13,473 nucleotides of DNA from Candidatus Zixiibacteriota bacterium (GTDB lineage: Bacteria > Zixibacteria > MSB-5A5 > GN15 > FEB-12), in contig JAMPYH010000036.1 in the NCBI GenBank assembly GCA_023700785.1, positions 1 to 13,473 on the forward strand, in the 5' to 3' direction. The notes under the pieces are model-generated. The model had not been told where the DNA came from. It worked only from the letters and a program-made list of their open reading frames with translations, and searched no databases. Of this stretch, positions 1 to 7,027 are shown one piece after another. The position numbers and the translations under genes are program-made. The number at the start of each line of letters is the position of its first letter. Positions within the stretch are counted from its first letter, which is position 1.

Positions 1-305
1 GGCGCCGGCTTGAGATGCGCGGTGATATCAAAGGTAAAGTCCCCAGACTTGAGAGCGACAAATCCGATATAGCCGCCATCCGGATGAACCGGGAACGAGA
101 CGCCATTCACGCGGACGATAAGCTCTCGTCCTTTGACGAGAATCGACTTGGGAACCGAGCCAAAAACAAACGAAGAATCGTAGGCGGTCAACGTCTGGCC
201 CGGCTTGGGATAAACGACCGTGATACTGTCGGTCGCCGCGAGCAGTGGTGACGCGATGACCAACGAGCCCAAGAAGCTAAGAATTGAGATATTTCTCGAC
301 CACAT
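1..305 (-). CDS. Secreted protein, N-terminal part; possible N-acetylmuramoyl-L-alanine amidase (partial)
   Basis: Only the first 101 codons are inside the window; the gene continues past the left edge. The ATG at 305-303 is the first usable start, because an in-frame TGA lies three codons upstream. The N-terminus is a clear signal peptide: MWSRN, then a hydrophobic stretch (about residues 6-22) and a likely cleavage site near LLAA (21-24), so the product is exported. The mature part begins with SITVVYPKPGQTL, followed by a beta-rich segment containing SSFVFGSVP (44-52) and FPVHPDGGYIGFV (71-83). This resembles, from memory, the N-terminal Ig-like domain found ahead of the amidase domain in some FCB-group cell-wall amidases. 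The catalytic domain is not visible, so the amidase call is inference. The start overlaps the epimerase gene by 29 bases, implying translational coupling with the upstream peptidoglycan-peptide genes. Any exported protein with an Ig-like N-terminus is an alternative. Confidence 0.6.
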   Translation of the reverse strand, partial: MWSRNISILSFLGSLVIASPLLAATDSITVVYPKPGQTLTAYDSSFVFGSVPKSILVKGRELIVRVNGVSFPVHPDGGYIGFVALKSGDFTFDITAHLKPA

Positions 306-1305
306 CGCGTTTCAACTTCGGGCCGCCGATTATCTCGCGGTCGACCTGGATCTGTTCCTTCTGATAGGAGATGCCGCTGGCGATATCCTGCTCGAGGAGC
401 TGGGGGCCGTCGAGGTCGCAGTAGTCGGCCATGGATGACATATAGACCGATTGCGCGATCCCGACCGATGATTCCACCATGCAGCCGAGCATTACTTTTC
501 TCTTTTCTTTGCGCGCTTTCTCGGCTATGCGGACTGCCTCGAGAATACCGCCGGACTTTTCCATCTTGATATTGATACCGTCAACGTATTCCGAGACCTG
601 GTCGTAATCCTCGAGCGTGCTCATCCCCTCATCCAGGAATAGCTCGACACCGGAGGCGCGTCCCTTGAGATGTTTCCATTCGGTGATCTGGTCGATGTCG
701 GTAGGCTGTTCGATGATCCGGACATTCTGCCTGGACAGATAGAATATCATCTCCTCGGCCTTTCCGAGATCCCAGCCGCCGTTGGCGTCGACCCGGATGT
801 CCTTGCCGATGATATCCTTCAACCCTTCAACAACCTTAAGATCACCCTCGAAGCCAAGCTTGACCTTGATGATCGGGTGGCTGCAGTCCCTGATCGCCTT
901 CAGCATTTCCGATGGATCGTCAATGCCGATCGTAAACGAGCTTTTGATGCCGACTGGCGTCTGGAGGCCCAGGATCTCCCAGGGATATCTTTCTGATTCG
1001 CCCGAAAGAAAGTGTAAAACCATCCCCATAAGAGCGGAGCGAGCGACCGAACTGATATCGTATTCGGCAATTTCCACGAGTGTGTGGGTCGTTATTTGCT
1101 CCGACTGGCGAAGATATCCGATCCCCTTGGCGAGGTCGGCCTCGATCTGCTCGACCGATGGGCCGTAGTGCACCGACCCTGAAGCCTCGCCGAAATAGCG
1201 ATTGTTTATCACAGTCAGCAGATTGGTCTTAATATCGGCTCCGCCTTTGGCGACCACAAACTTCTTTTTCAGCGGAAGCGACAATCTGAACGAGTCAATG
1301 ATCAT
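277..1305 (-). CDS. ykfB: L-Ala-D/L-Glu (dipeptide) epimerase, enolase superfamily
   Basis: A 342-residue enolase-superfamily protein of the muconate-lactonizing/dipeptide epimerase type. The family interconverts L-Ala-D-Glu and L-Ala-L-Glu, a cytoplasmic step in recycling murein peptides. Residues 1-115 form the capping alpha+beta domain and about 120-330 the barrel. The catalytic signature is complete: KVK at 147-149, Mg2+ ligands D173 (RVDANGG), E199 (IIEQP) and D225 (FLDEG), the second general base K247 (INIKMEKSGG), and DLD at 297-299, matching the DxD that binds the dipeptide amino group in characterised L-Ala-D/L-Glu epimerases. The start is the ATG at 1305-1303. A longer open frame continues upstream to 1587, but it lies inside the endopeptidase gene and reads as unrelated sequence. 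The ATG shares an ATGA overlap with that gene's TGA, which strongly supports this start and translational coupling. No signal peptide is present. The DxD motif and the neighbouring YkfC-like peptidase favour Ala-Glu over other dipeptides, though substrate range varies in this family. Confidence 0.9.
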   Translation of the reverse strand: MIIDSFRLSLPLKKKFVVAKGGADIKTNLLTVINNRYFGEASGSVHYGPSVEQIEADLAKGIGYLRQSEQITTHTLVEIAEYDISSVARSALMGMVLHFLSGESERYPWEILGLQTPVGIKSSFTIGIDDPSEMLKAIRDCSHPIIKVKLGFEGDLKVVEGLKDIIGKDIRVDANGGWDLGKAEEMIFYLSRQNVRIIEQPTDIDQITEWKHLKGRASGVELFLDEGMSTLEDYDQVSEYVDGINIKMEKSGGILEAVRIAEKARKEKRKVMLGCMVESSVGIAQSVYMSSMADYCDLDGPQLLEQDIASGISYQKEQIQVDREIIGGPKLKRDVVEKYLNS

Positions 1306-2099
1306 CCAACGATCCTTCGTGCCTGGTTGAAATCCCTGTCGAGGTCTTCGCGATAATCCGGCTCGCCGGCCTTGAGCGAATTGACCCGAACCCCCGACCC
1401 GCCTATGGAGGCGTGAATCAGCCGGTCGTGCCCAATGGCAAAGCCTACATGACGATTGAAAAATACGAGGTCGCCGGTCTTGACCTTGGAGCGCGGGACC
1501 TTCTCGCCGATGTTGATCTGGTCCTTGGTGTCTCGAGGTATCCGTATGCCGAACCGCCGGCAAATGGTCTGAGTGAGGCCGGAACAATCAAAGCCCGATG
1601 GAGAGACGCCGCCCCAGAGATATGGAACGCCGAGAAATTTGCGGGCTTCGGTGACCAGTGTATTGCCGCCGATCCTGGAGCCCTGGCCGGGAATCTCGTT
1701 TGCCGCGGCAGTCTTGACAAAAATCGGGTCTCCCCCGGGGACTACTATCTCCGTGAGCCCACGCATCGAGTCGCGAATCTGGACCCTGGTGCCATAGAGT
1801 AGAAAGTAAGGCGGTACGGCCGAGCCATGCGAGTCGACGATCTTGGCTTGTGGCACGATGATCACACCGGTCGAGCGCTCGGTCTGAGCCTTGTATTGAT
1901 CCGCGCCTATCTCCAGCAGGTGGCGGATATCCAGATATCCGCCGTACCCGTCGGATTGCTCAACTCGAACATAGTTCTCGACCTGCTCTCCAACTACTCT
2001 CACCGGTTCGCCGAAAAAGAGCTGGTTGGCCCGCTCGGAATTGTATTTCGGCTCGGTCCAGAGATCGAGAAGATTGGTTTTGACGATCGCAAATGTCAT
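1302..2099 (-). CDS. ykfC: NlpC/P60 endopeptidase with SH3b domains, YkfC-like (gamma-D-glutamyl-diamino acid endopeptidase)
   Basis: A 265-residue cysteine peptidase. Residues 1-65 and about 75-130 look like two bacterial SH3 domains, and the NlpC/P60 domain covers about 145-265. The catalytic triad is visible as C172 (GFDCSGL), H217 (NRHVGFAIG) and H229 (LIHAS). W162 (PYLWGG), ten residues before the Cys, and D190 (RIPRD), eighteen after it, lie at the same spacing as the residues of Bacillus YkfC that, as I recall, recognise the free amino group of L-Ala-gamma-D-Glu. The expected reaction is cleavage of L-Ala-gamma-D-Glu from the diamino acid of free murein peptides. The start at 2099 has no signal sequence, and no start codon lies between it and the upstream in-frame TAA, so the enzyme is predicted to be cytoplasmic. 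It overlaps the epimerase gene by four bases (ATGA), which would take its product. A 73-base gap separates it from coaE. No clear ribosome binding site precedes the ATG. Confidence 0.87.
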   Translation of the reverse strand: MTFAIVKTNLLDLWTEPKYNSERANQLFFGEPVRVVGEQVENYVRVEQSDGYGGYLDIRHLLEIGADQYKAQTERSTGVIIVPQAKIVDSHGSAVPPYFLLYGTRVQIRDSMRGLTEIVVPGGDPIFVKTAAANEIPGQGSRIGGNTLVTEARKFLGVPYLWGGVSPSGFDCSGLTQTICRRFGIRIPRDTKDQINIGEKVPRSKVKTGDLVFFNRHVGFAIGHDRLIHASIGGSGVRVNSLKAGEPDYREDLDRDFNQARRIVG

Positions 2100-2172
2100 A
2101 CTGAAAAAGTAGGTAGATGGTTGAAAGCGGGCAAGTTAAAACAGGCCGGCGCTGTCCTCCGCGGATCTGGGG

Positions 2173-2766
2173 CTAACAATCTGATTTTTGGAGTATCCGC
2201 CAGAGTTTTGTGAGTTTCTGACGAAGTTCCGCCGAAGTTCCCGAGTTGGAGATCACAAAGTCGGCCCTGGAGCGAAGTTCCGCCACTGTTGGCTGCGATT
2301 TCTGGCGGGCGATCACTTCTGCCCGGCTCAGGCCGCGTGCGGACATCCGTTTTATTCGAATAGCGAGTGGAGCGGTGATGACAATTGTCGGATCGACTTC
2401 GCGATCCAGCCGCCAATTCAGCAAGAGGGCGGCATCAATGATCACTGCTTTCCGACGCTTGCTATGGAGCTTGACCTGGCGATAAAGCTCCCTGAGCAGG
2501 TAAGGATGTACTAGAGCATTGAGGGCACGGGTCGATCTGGGACTGGCGAACGCGATTTTGGCCAGGGCCTTGCGGTTGAGCCTGCCGGTCGGAGACAATA
2601 TGCCCTTGCCGAACCGCTTAACCAGCTTTCGGAGAAGTGTCGGCGAATGTTCGACTACCTGACGGCCGATCATATCCGCGTCAACAATAGCGGCGCCGAA
2701 TTGAGCGAGTATTTTCGCCGCGGTAGATTTACCGGCGCCGATCTGTCCTGTCAGGCCAATGAGCAT
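2173..2766 (-). CDS. coaE: Dephospho-CoA kinase
   Basis: A 197-residue P-loop kinase that phosphorylates the 3'-OH of dephospho-CoA with ATP, the last step of CoA synthesis in the cytoplasm. The ATP-binding loop GQIGAGKST is at residues 7-15, followed by VDADMIGR (28-35), which matches the family's conserved VDAD segment. LVHP (85-88), the lid motif around RIKRMSARG (137-145) and ADFVISNSG (168-176) also fit. Length is normal for the family (about 200). The ATG at 2766 starts the protein two residues before the first conserved strand. A longer open frame reaches 2811 but overlaps the end of polA and adds 15 residues without family likeness, so it was not used. The gap to polA is ten bases, with no obvious ribosome binding site. 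The usual LLFE/LLVE segment after the central strand reads LLLN (114-117), a mild deviation. A polA-coaE neighbourhood is also known in Firmicutes, where mutM often lies between them. Confidence 0.94.
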   Translation of the reverse strand: MLIGLTGQIGAGKSTAAKILAQFGAAIVDADMIGRQVVEHSPTLLRKLVKRFGKGILSPTGRLNRKALAKIAFASPRSTRALNALVHPYLLRELYRQVKLHSKRRKAVIIDAALLLNWRLDREVDPTIVITAPLAIRIKRMSARGLSRAEVIARQKSQPTVAELRSRADFVISNSGTSAELRQKLTKLWRILQKSDC

Positions 2767-2776
2767 AGAATATAAG

Positions 2777-5500
2777 CTACTTTGCGTCGAGCCAGTTGTC
2801 GGCGGTGCCAATATCCGCTATCAACGGGACTTTGAGGTCGTACGCGCTCTGCATGCCGTCGGTGACGATCCTGGTAACTTTGTCGAGTTCGTCCCGATGC
2901 ACATCAAAGACTAATTCGTCATGCACCTGGAGCACCATCTTCGAGCGCATCCCTGCCAGGGATCTATGGATATTCAGCATCGCGACTTTTATAATGTCAG
3001 CGGCGGTCCCCTGGATCGGCGTGTTGATGGCGGTCCGCTCGGCGAACTGGCGAACATTCCGGTTGGCGTCGTTGATCTCGGGGAGATAACGGCGGCGATT
3101 GAACAGGGTGGTCACATAGCCATTCTTCCGGGCAAACTCGATCGTGTCATCGATATATTTCTTGATCCCCGGATACCGCTTGAAATACTTGTCAATGAAC
3201 TGCTGGGCTTCATGGGCGCTGAGATTGGTCTGCTGGCTGAGGCCAAAGGCGGTGACACCGTAAATGATCGCGAAATTGGTGGTCTTGGCGATCCGCCGCT
3301 GGGCGGAGGTCACGTCCTTGATGTCAACCCCAAATACCGCCGCCGCGGTGCGCGCATGAATATCCTCGCCTTTCATGAAGGCGTCAACCAGCCCAGGATC
3401 CTCAGTGTAATGGGCAAGAATGCGCAGCTCGATCTGGCTGTAATCAGCGGTCAATAGACAATGATCCTTGTCGCGGGCGACAAAGGCACGGCGGATCTCA
3501 CGGCCGTCATCCGTCCGGATCGGGATATTCTGAAGGTTCGGATCGGTGGATGACAATCTGCCGGTGGCGGCGACCGTCTGGTTGAACGATGTATGCACCC
3601 GACCGGTCCGTGCGTTGATCATCTCCGGGAGCGCGTCAACGTAGGTCGATTTCAACTTGCCGAATTGCCTGTGCTGAAGGATCAGCCGCGGCAATTCGTG
3701 GACTGTCGCCAACTCTTCGAGCACCCGGACATCGGTCGAGAAACCCTTGCCGCTGGCGGTCTTGCCTTTGGTCGGGAGCTTCAGCTTCTCAAACAAGATA
3801 TGTGAGAGCTGCTGGGTGGAATTGATATTAAACTCTGTTCCCGCGATCTTGTAGATCTGCTTCTTCAGCTCCTCGAGCTTTCCTTCCATTTCCCTGGAGA
3901 GTTTAGCCAGAAACCTGGCGTCGATCTGGACGCCAGCCTCCTCCATGTCGGCGAGCACCGAGATCAAAGGGAGTTCGATATTGTAATAGAGATTGTGCAG
4001 ATCTAGCTCTTCGATCCTGGGCGCAAAGATCTCGCGCAACCGAAACGTAAAGTCCGCGTCCTCGCAGGCGTAGGCGGCGGCTTTCTCGATCGGCACATTA
4101 TCAAAGGTAGTCTCTGTTTTGCCTGAGCCGATCAGTTCCTTGATGGGGGTCTTTCGATAATCGAAATACTTGAACGCGAGAAAGTCCAGCGAGTGCTGCC
4201 GTTCGGTCGGGTTGACCACGTAGGACGCGACCATAGTGTCAAAGGAGATAGGGGATACTTCGATCCCATGTCTCCTCAGGACCTGGAGATCGTACTTGAT
4301 GTTCTGCCCGATCTTCTGAACGTTGGTATTCTCAAAAAGTGTTTTCAACAGCGCGGTGGCTTCGTCAACCGGCAGATTGCCGCTCCTGGATCCGGTGTGT
4401 CGCAGAGGAACATACCAGCCGGTCTTGGCCCGATCCGACAGCGATACGCCCACCAGACTCGCGTCAAGCGGATTGATATTATCTGTTTCGGTGTCGATCG
4501 CGATCTCGTGTCGTTTCGCCAGATTTGCGACCAGTGTTGTGAGCTCCGCGATAGAACCGACGGCATGATAATCAGTTTTGTCCTTTGCGGGAGTCTCAAA
4601 AAGCGTTGGGGCGGCGCCGATCTCAGGGGCAAGCTGACTGATGATCGTGGGGAACTCCAATTCCAGAAAGAGCCGCTTGGCTTGTTCGAACTTCACCGGC
4701 TTTCGGACCAGTTCGTCGAGGTCAATTGTGATCGGAACCGAGCAATGAATGGTAGATAGCTCTTTTGAAAGGTAGGCGAGCTCCTTGTTGGCGGCCAGCT
4801 TTTCGCGTGTCCCTTTCGCTTTCACCTGATCGAGATTGGCGTAGATATCGTCGAGATCTTTGAATTGTTCGAGCAATGAGTCGGCGGCCTTGGGGCCGAT
4901 CCCCGGGATGCCCGGTATGTTGTCCGAACTGTCTCCCATCAGCGCCAGTTTATCGATAACCTGCTCCGGATAGACGCCGAACTTCGCCTTGACCTCTTCC
5001 CTGCCGAAGCGCTCCGGAGTCTCGGAAACTTTCTTCGGCGTATATATCTTTACCGAGTCCGAGACCAGTTGGAAGTAGTCCTTGTCTCCGGTGACACACC
5101 AGACCTCAAATCCCTTGCGCTCTCCCTCTTTGGCCAGGGTGCCGACAATGTCATCCGCCTCGAATCCGGCCATCTCAAACTCGGCGATATTCAAAGCATC
5201 GATCGCGGCATGCACACGCGGGATCTGCGCCGCCAGATCATCCGGCATTTTGGCGCGGGTTGATTTGTACTGCTCATAACGTTCGTGGCGGAATGTCGGG
5301 TGCTTGGAATCAAAGACGACCGCCACATAATCAGGATTCTCGTCGCGGACGATCTTGAGGACCGAATTGACAAAGCCGTACACGGCCGAGGTGTTCTCCC
5401 CTTTTGAGCTGATCAAGGGGTTGCGAATGAACGCAAAATAGGCTCGGTACATGATCGCCGTGCCATCAATGAGCCAGATGCTTTTCTTTTTCGCGTTCAC
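2777..5500 (-). CDS. polA: DNA polymerase I with 5' nuclease, 3'-5' exonuclease and polymerase domains
   Basis: A 907-residue full-length family A polymerase for Okazaki fragment maturation and repair synthesis. The 5' nuclease (about 1-290) has acidic metal ligands at D12, D64, E114, D116, D117, D139, D141, D190 and D193, with the helix-hairpin-helix segment IPGIPGIGPKAA (195-206). The 3'-5' exonuclease (about 310-500) is apparently active: D336 and E338 (IDTETD), D404 (NIKYD) and Y477/D481 (YACED), the residues often lost in other bacteria. The polymerase (about 510-907) shows motif A with D686 (TADYSQIELR), the O-helix with R735, K739, F743 and Y747, and motif C with H860, D861, E862 (QVHDELV). 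The start codon is GTG at 5500-5498, sharing GTGA with the nadD stop. The sequence MNAKKKSIWLIDGTA begins where the family begins, which supports it. coaE follows after ten bases. Confidence 0.97.
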   Translation of the reverse strand: MNAKKKSIWLIDGTAIMYRAYFAFIRNPLISSKGENTSAVYGFVNSVLKIVRDENPDYVAVVFDSKHPTFRHERYEQYKSTRAKMPDDLAAQIPRVHAAIDALNIAEFEMAGFEADDIVGTLAKEGERKGFEVWCVTGDKDYFQLVSDSVKIYTPKKVSETPERFGREEVKAKFGVYPEQVIDKLALMGDSSDNIPGIPGIGPKAADSLLEQFKDLDDIYANLDQVKAKGTREKLAANKELAYLSKELSTIHCSVPITIDLDELVRKPVKFEQAKRLFLELEFPTIISQLAPEIGAAPTLFETPAKDKTDYHAVGSIAELTTLVANLAKRHEIAIDTETDNINPLDASLVGVSLSDRAKTGWYVPLRHTGSRSGNLPVDEATALLKTLFENTNVQKIGQNIKYDLQVLRRHGIEVSPISFDTMVASYVVNPTERQHSLDFLAFKYFDYRKTPIKELIGSGKTETTFDNVPIEKAAAYACEDADFTFRLREIFAPRIEELDLHNLYYNIELPLISVLADMEEAGVQIDARFLAKLSREMEGKLEELKKQIYKIAGTEFNINSTQQLSHILFEKLKLPTKGKTASGKGFSTDVRVLEELATVHELPRLILQHRQFGKLKSTYVDALPEMINARTGRVHTSFNQTVAATGRLSSTDPNLQNIPIRTDDGREIRRAFVARDKDHCLLTADYSQIELRILAHYTEDPGLVDAFMKGEDIHARTAAAVFGVDIKDVTSAQRRIAKTTNFAIIYGVTAFGLSQQTNLSAHEAQQFIDKYFKRYPGIKKYIDDTIEFARKNGYVTTLFNRRRYLPEINDANRNVRQFAERTAINTPIQGTAADIIKVAMLNIHRSLAGMRSKMVLQVHDELVFDVHRDELDKVTRIVTDGMQSAYDLKVPLIADIGTADNWLDAK

Positions 5501-6105
5501 CTGTAGAGTCCTCGTTCCAGAATGTAATCCGCGACCTGCTCCGGCACCAGTTTAGCGAGCTGGGACCCGGTAATGCCAGCCGCTACAGCCGCCCTGATGT
5601 CGCGGGACGCGATATCCAGCAAGCGAGTGTCATACACGGTAAACCGAGCTCGGGGCAGGTTTTCCGGCAGCTGCAAAGCGGCGCCTGGTCGCGACCCAAC
5701 TGCAACCGGAAGCTCTTTGAGGATCTCCTCAGCCTCGTACCAGCCGCTAAACTCGGCGAGCAGGTCCGCTCCAATGATAAAATAGAAAGAAACGTCGGGA
5801 TATCGCTTTTTGAGAGCGCGGACAGTCAGCAGGGTGTAGCCGGGTGTAGCCGATTCAGACTCGATCCTGCTTATCCGCAGGGTTGGATCATCGGCGATCG
5901 CGAGTTCGAGCATCCGGACCCGATCCTCAAAATCGGCCATGCCAGTCACTGTTTTGCGAGGCGGAATAAAGGATGGAACCAGCAGGACGCCGTCAGAACC
6001 TCTCGCCGCGCGGATATCGGAGGCCAGCGCTATATGGCCGTGATGGACCGGATTGAAGGCTCCGCCGAGGATCCCCCACTCGCCGCCATTATTTGGAGTC
6101 CGCAT
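5497..6105 (-). CDS. nadD: Nicotinate-nucleotide adenylyltransferase
   Basis: A 202-residue nucleotidyltransferase that makes nicotinic acid adenine dinucleotide from NaMN and ATP, a central step of NAD synthesis. The nucleotide-binding signature GGAFNPVHHGH is at residues 14-24, with H21 and H24 of the HxGH motif. The second motif near the C-terminus reads IASRDIR (165-171), corresponding to the usual ISSTxIR. FIIGADLLAEF (109-119) and SGWYEAEEI (120-128) match the family's GAD...F..W segment. One deviation is IPPRK (47-51) where many NadD proteins have PPHK. The ATG at 6105 lies within the last codons of bamD (17-base overlap), and the TGA at 5499-5497 overlaps the polA GTG, so translation is probably coupled on both sides. 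NadD alone, rather than a NadM or NadR type, is indicated by length and motifs. Confidence 0.95.
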   Translation of the reverse strand: MRTPNNGGEWGILGGAFNPVHHGHIALASDIRAARGSDGVLLVPSFIPPRKTVTGMADFEDRVRMLELAIADDPTLRISRIESESATPGYTLLTVRALKKRYPDVSFYFIIGADLLAEFSGWYEAEEILKELPVAVGSRPGAALQLPENLPRARFTVYDTRLLDIASRDIRAAVAAGITGSQLAKLVPEQVADYILERGLYR

Positions 6106-7027
6106 TCGCCTGAGGGGTTGGTTGCGCCGAGGTCGCGCTGATGCGCGCGATATACTCGTCAGCTTTCTTCACCCGTTCGTCGGCTGGGAAGTCTTTCTTG
6201 AACGCCGCGAACTTTTCCGCCGCGACTGGATAGTCTTTCTTCTCAAACGCGTGTAACGCGGATTTGAAGGCTGCCTCCACCGCCTTGGATCTTGCCTCCG
6301 GGGCAAGTTCGTGGGTACTAAACACGGTCGCGAAATTGTCGAAACGGCGTCTTGCCTCATCGTAATTCCGCAATTTCATCTCCTCGCAGGCATAATTGTA
6401 ACTGGCCAGCGGAGCGAATTCGCTCGCGGTGTAATCGTCTATCACTTTCTGGTAATAGACCTTGGCCGACCGAGAGGCTCCCATCCGCGAATAGGTCAAC
6501 CCCGACATATAAGTTTTTTTAGCAAGACGTCCGCGTGCGGCCGCGAGATACTTGTTAGCGTCGACGACCATCTCGGATTCGGGATGATCGATGATGAAAT
6601 CCTCGAACAGCTTGATCGACGTCTCAACTTCCGTCTGATCAAGGCCGTAATGCTTGGGAGTGCTCTCAAAGGCGGAGACCGCTCGCATGAATTGAGATTG
6701 CGTGGCAAAGGGCGACGCCGGATAGTTCACGACCAAACGGTTGAACTCGGCTTCGGCCAGAGCGTAGTCTTTGTTGCCGTAGTACGAGAGAGCCAGGTAA
6801 TACTGGGCGGTATCAACAATTGGATCGCCGGGATACGTGTAGACCAGCGTTTGAAACGCCTGAATAGCGGCGAGATGCTTTCTGGCCTCAAGCTTCTGCT
6901 TTCCTAAAGAGAACAGATCTTCCTTGGTCAACTGACTAAGCGAGGCTTCGCCGCCGCATCCGACAACCATCGTTAACGCGATCGCGGAGATCGCCACTAC
7001 TGCTATGATCTTCAGTCCCGGTCTCAA
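6089..7027 (-). CDS. bamD: Outer membrane assembly lipoprotein BamD-like (TPR repeats)
   Basis: A 312-residue predicted lipoprotein. An N-terminal signal (RPGLK, then a hydrophobic run) ends in the lipobox VVGC, with C24 as the lipidated residue. From about 36 to 290 it is built of TPR-like helical pairs, for example 36-68, 73-105, 117-153, 170-203, 206-240 and 252-285, with repeated FxxxxxxYPxSxxxxxA patterns typical of BamD/YfiO. BamD works in the Bam complex, inserting beta-barrel proteins into the outer membrane; an LptD-like client is encoded in this window. It is longer than E. coli BamD (about 245 residues) through an extra repeat and a low-complexity tail (298-312). The start is TTG at 7027-7025, sharing TTGA with the transglycosylase stop. 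The next ATG would fall inside the signal peptide at residue 20, so TTG is preferred. A general tol-pal or envelope TPR lipoprotein is the main alternative. Confidence 0.85.
   Translation of the reverse strand: MRPGLKIIAVVAISAIALTMVVGCGGEASLSQLTKEDLFSLGKQKLEARKHLAAIQAFQTLVYTYPGDPIVDTAQYYLALSYYGNKDYALAEAEFNRLVVNYPASPFATQSQFMRAVSAFESTPKHYGLDQTEVETSIKLFEDFIIDHPESEMVVDANKYLAAARGRLAKKTYMSGLTYSRMGASRSAKVYYQKVIDDYTASEFAPLASYNYACEEMKLRNYDEARRRFDNFATVFSTHELAPEARSKAVEAAFKSALHAFEKKDYPVAAEKFAAFKKDFPADERVKKADEYIARISATSAQPTPQANADSK

Noticed and set aside
1306..1587. Upstream extension of the epimerase frame by 94 codons
   Set aside because: It overlaps the NlpC/P60 catalytic domain in another frame and shows no enolase-family sequence. 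The ATGA overlap fixes the start at 1305.
2100..2172. Possible promoter before the endopeptidase gene (TTGCCC with TACTTT)
   Set aside because: The -10 candidate matches three of six positions and would sit only five to seven bases from the ATG; not distinguishable from chance.
2767..2811. 15-codon upstream extension of coaE
   Set aside because: It lies over the polA 3' end, and the family starts at MLIGLTG, given by the ATG at 2766.
2921..3457. 178-codon plus-strand open frame
   Set aside because: Antisense shadow of the polA polymerase domain; no family likeness.
4193..4759. 188-codon plus-strand open frame
   Set aside because: It is antisense to polA, whose motifs are intact across the region. 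The frame has no recognisable domain and is explained by codon bias of the real gene.
6311..6907. 198-codon plus-strand open frame
   Set aside because: Antisense to the TPR region of the bamD-like gene; no domain or ribosome binding site, while the minus strand encodes a complete lipoprotein.
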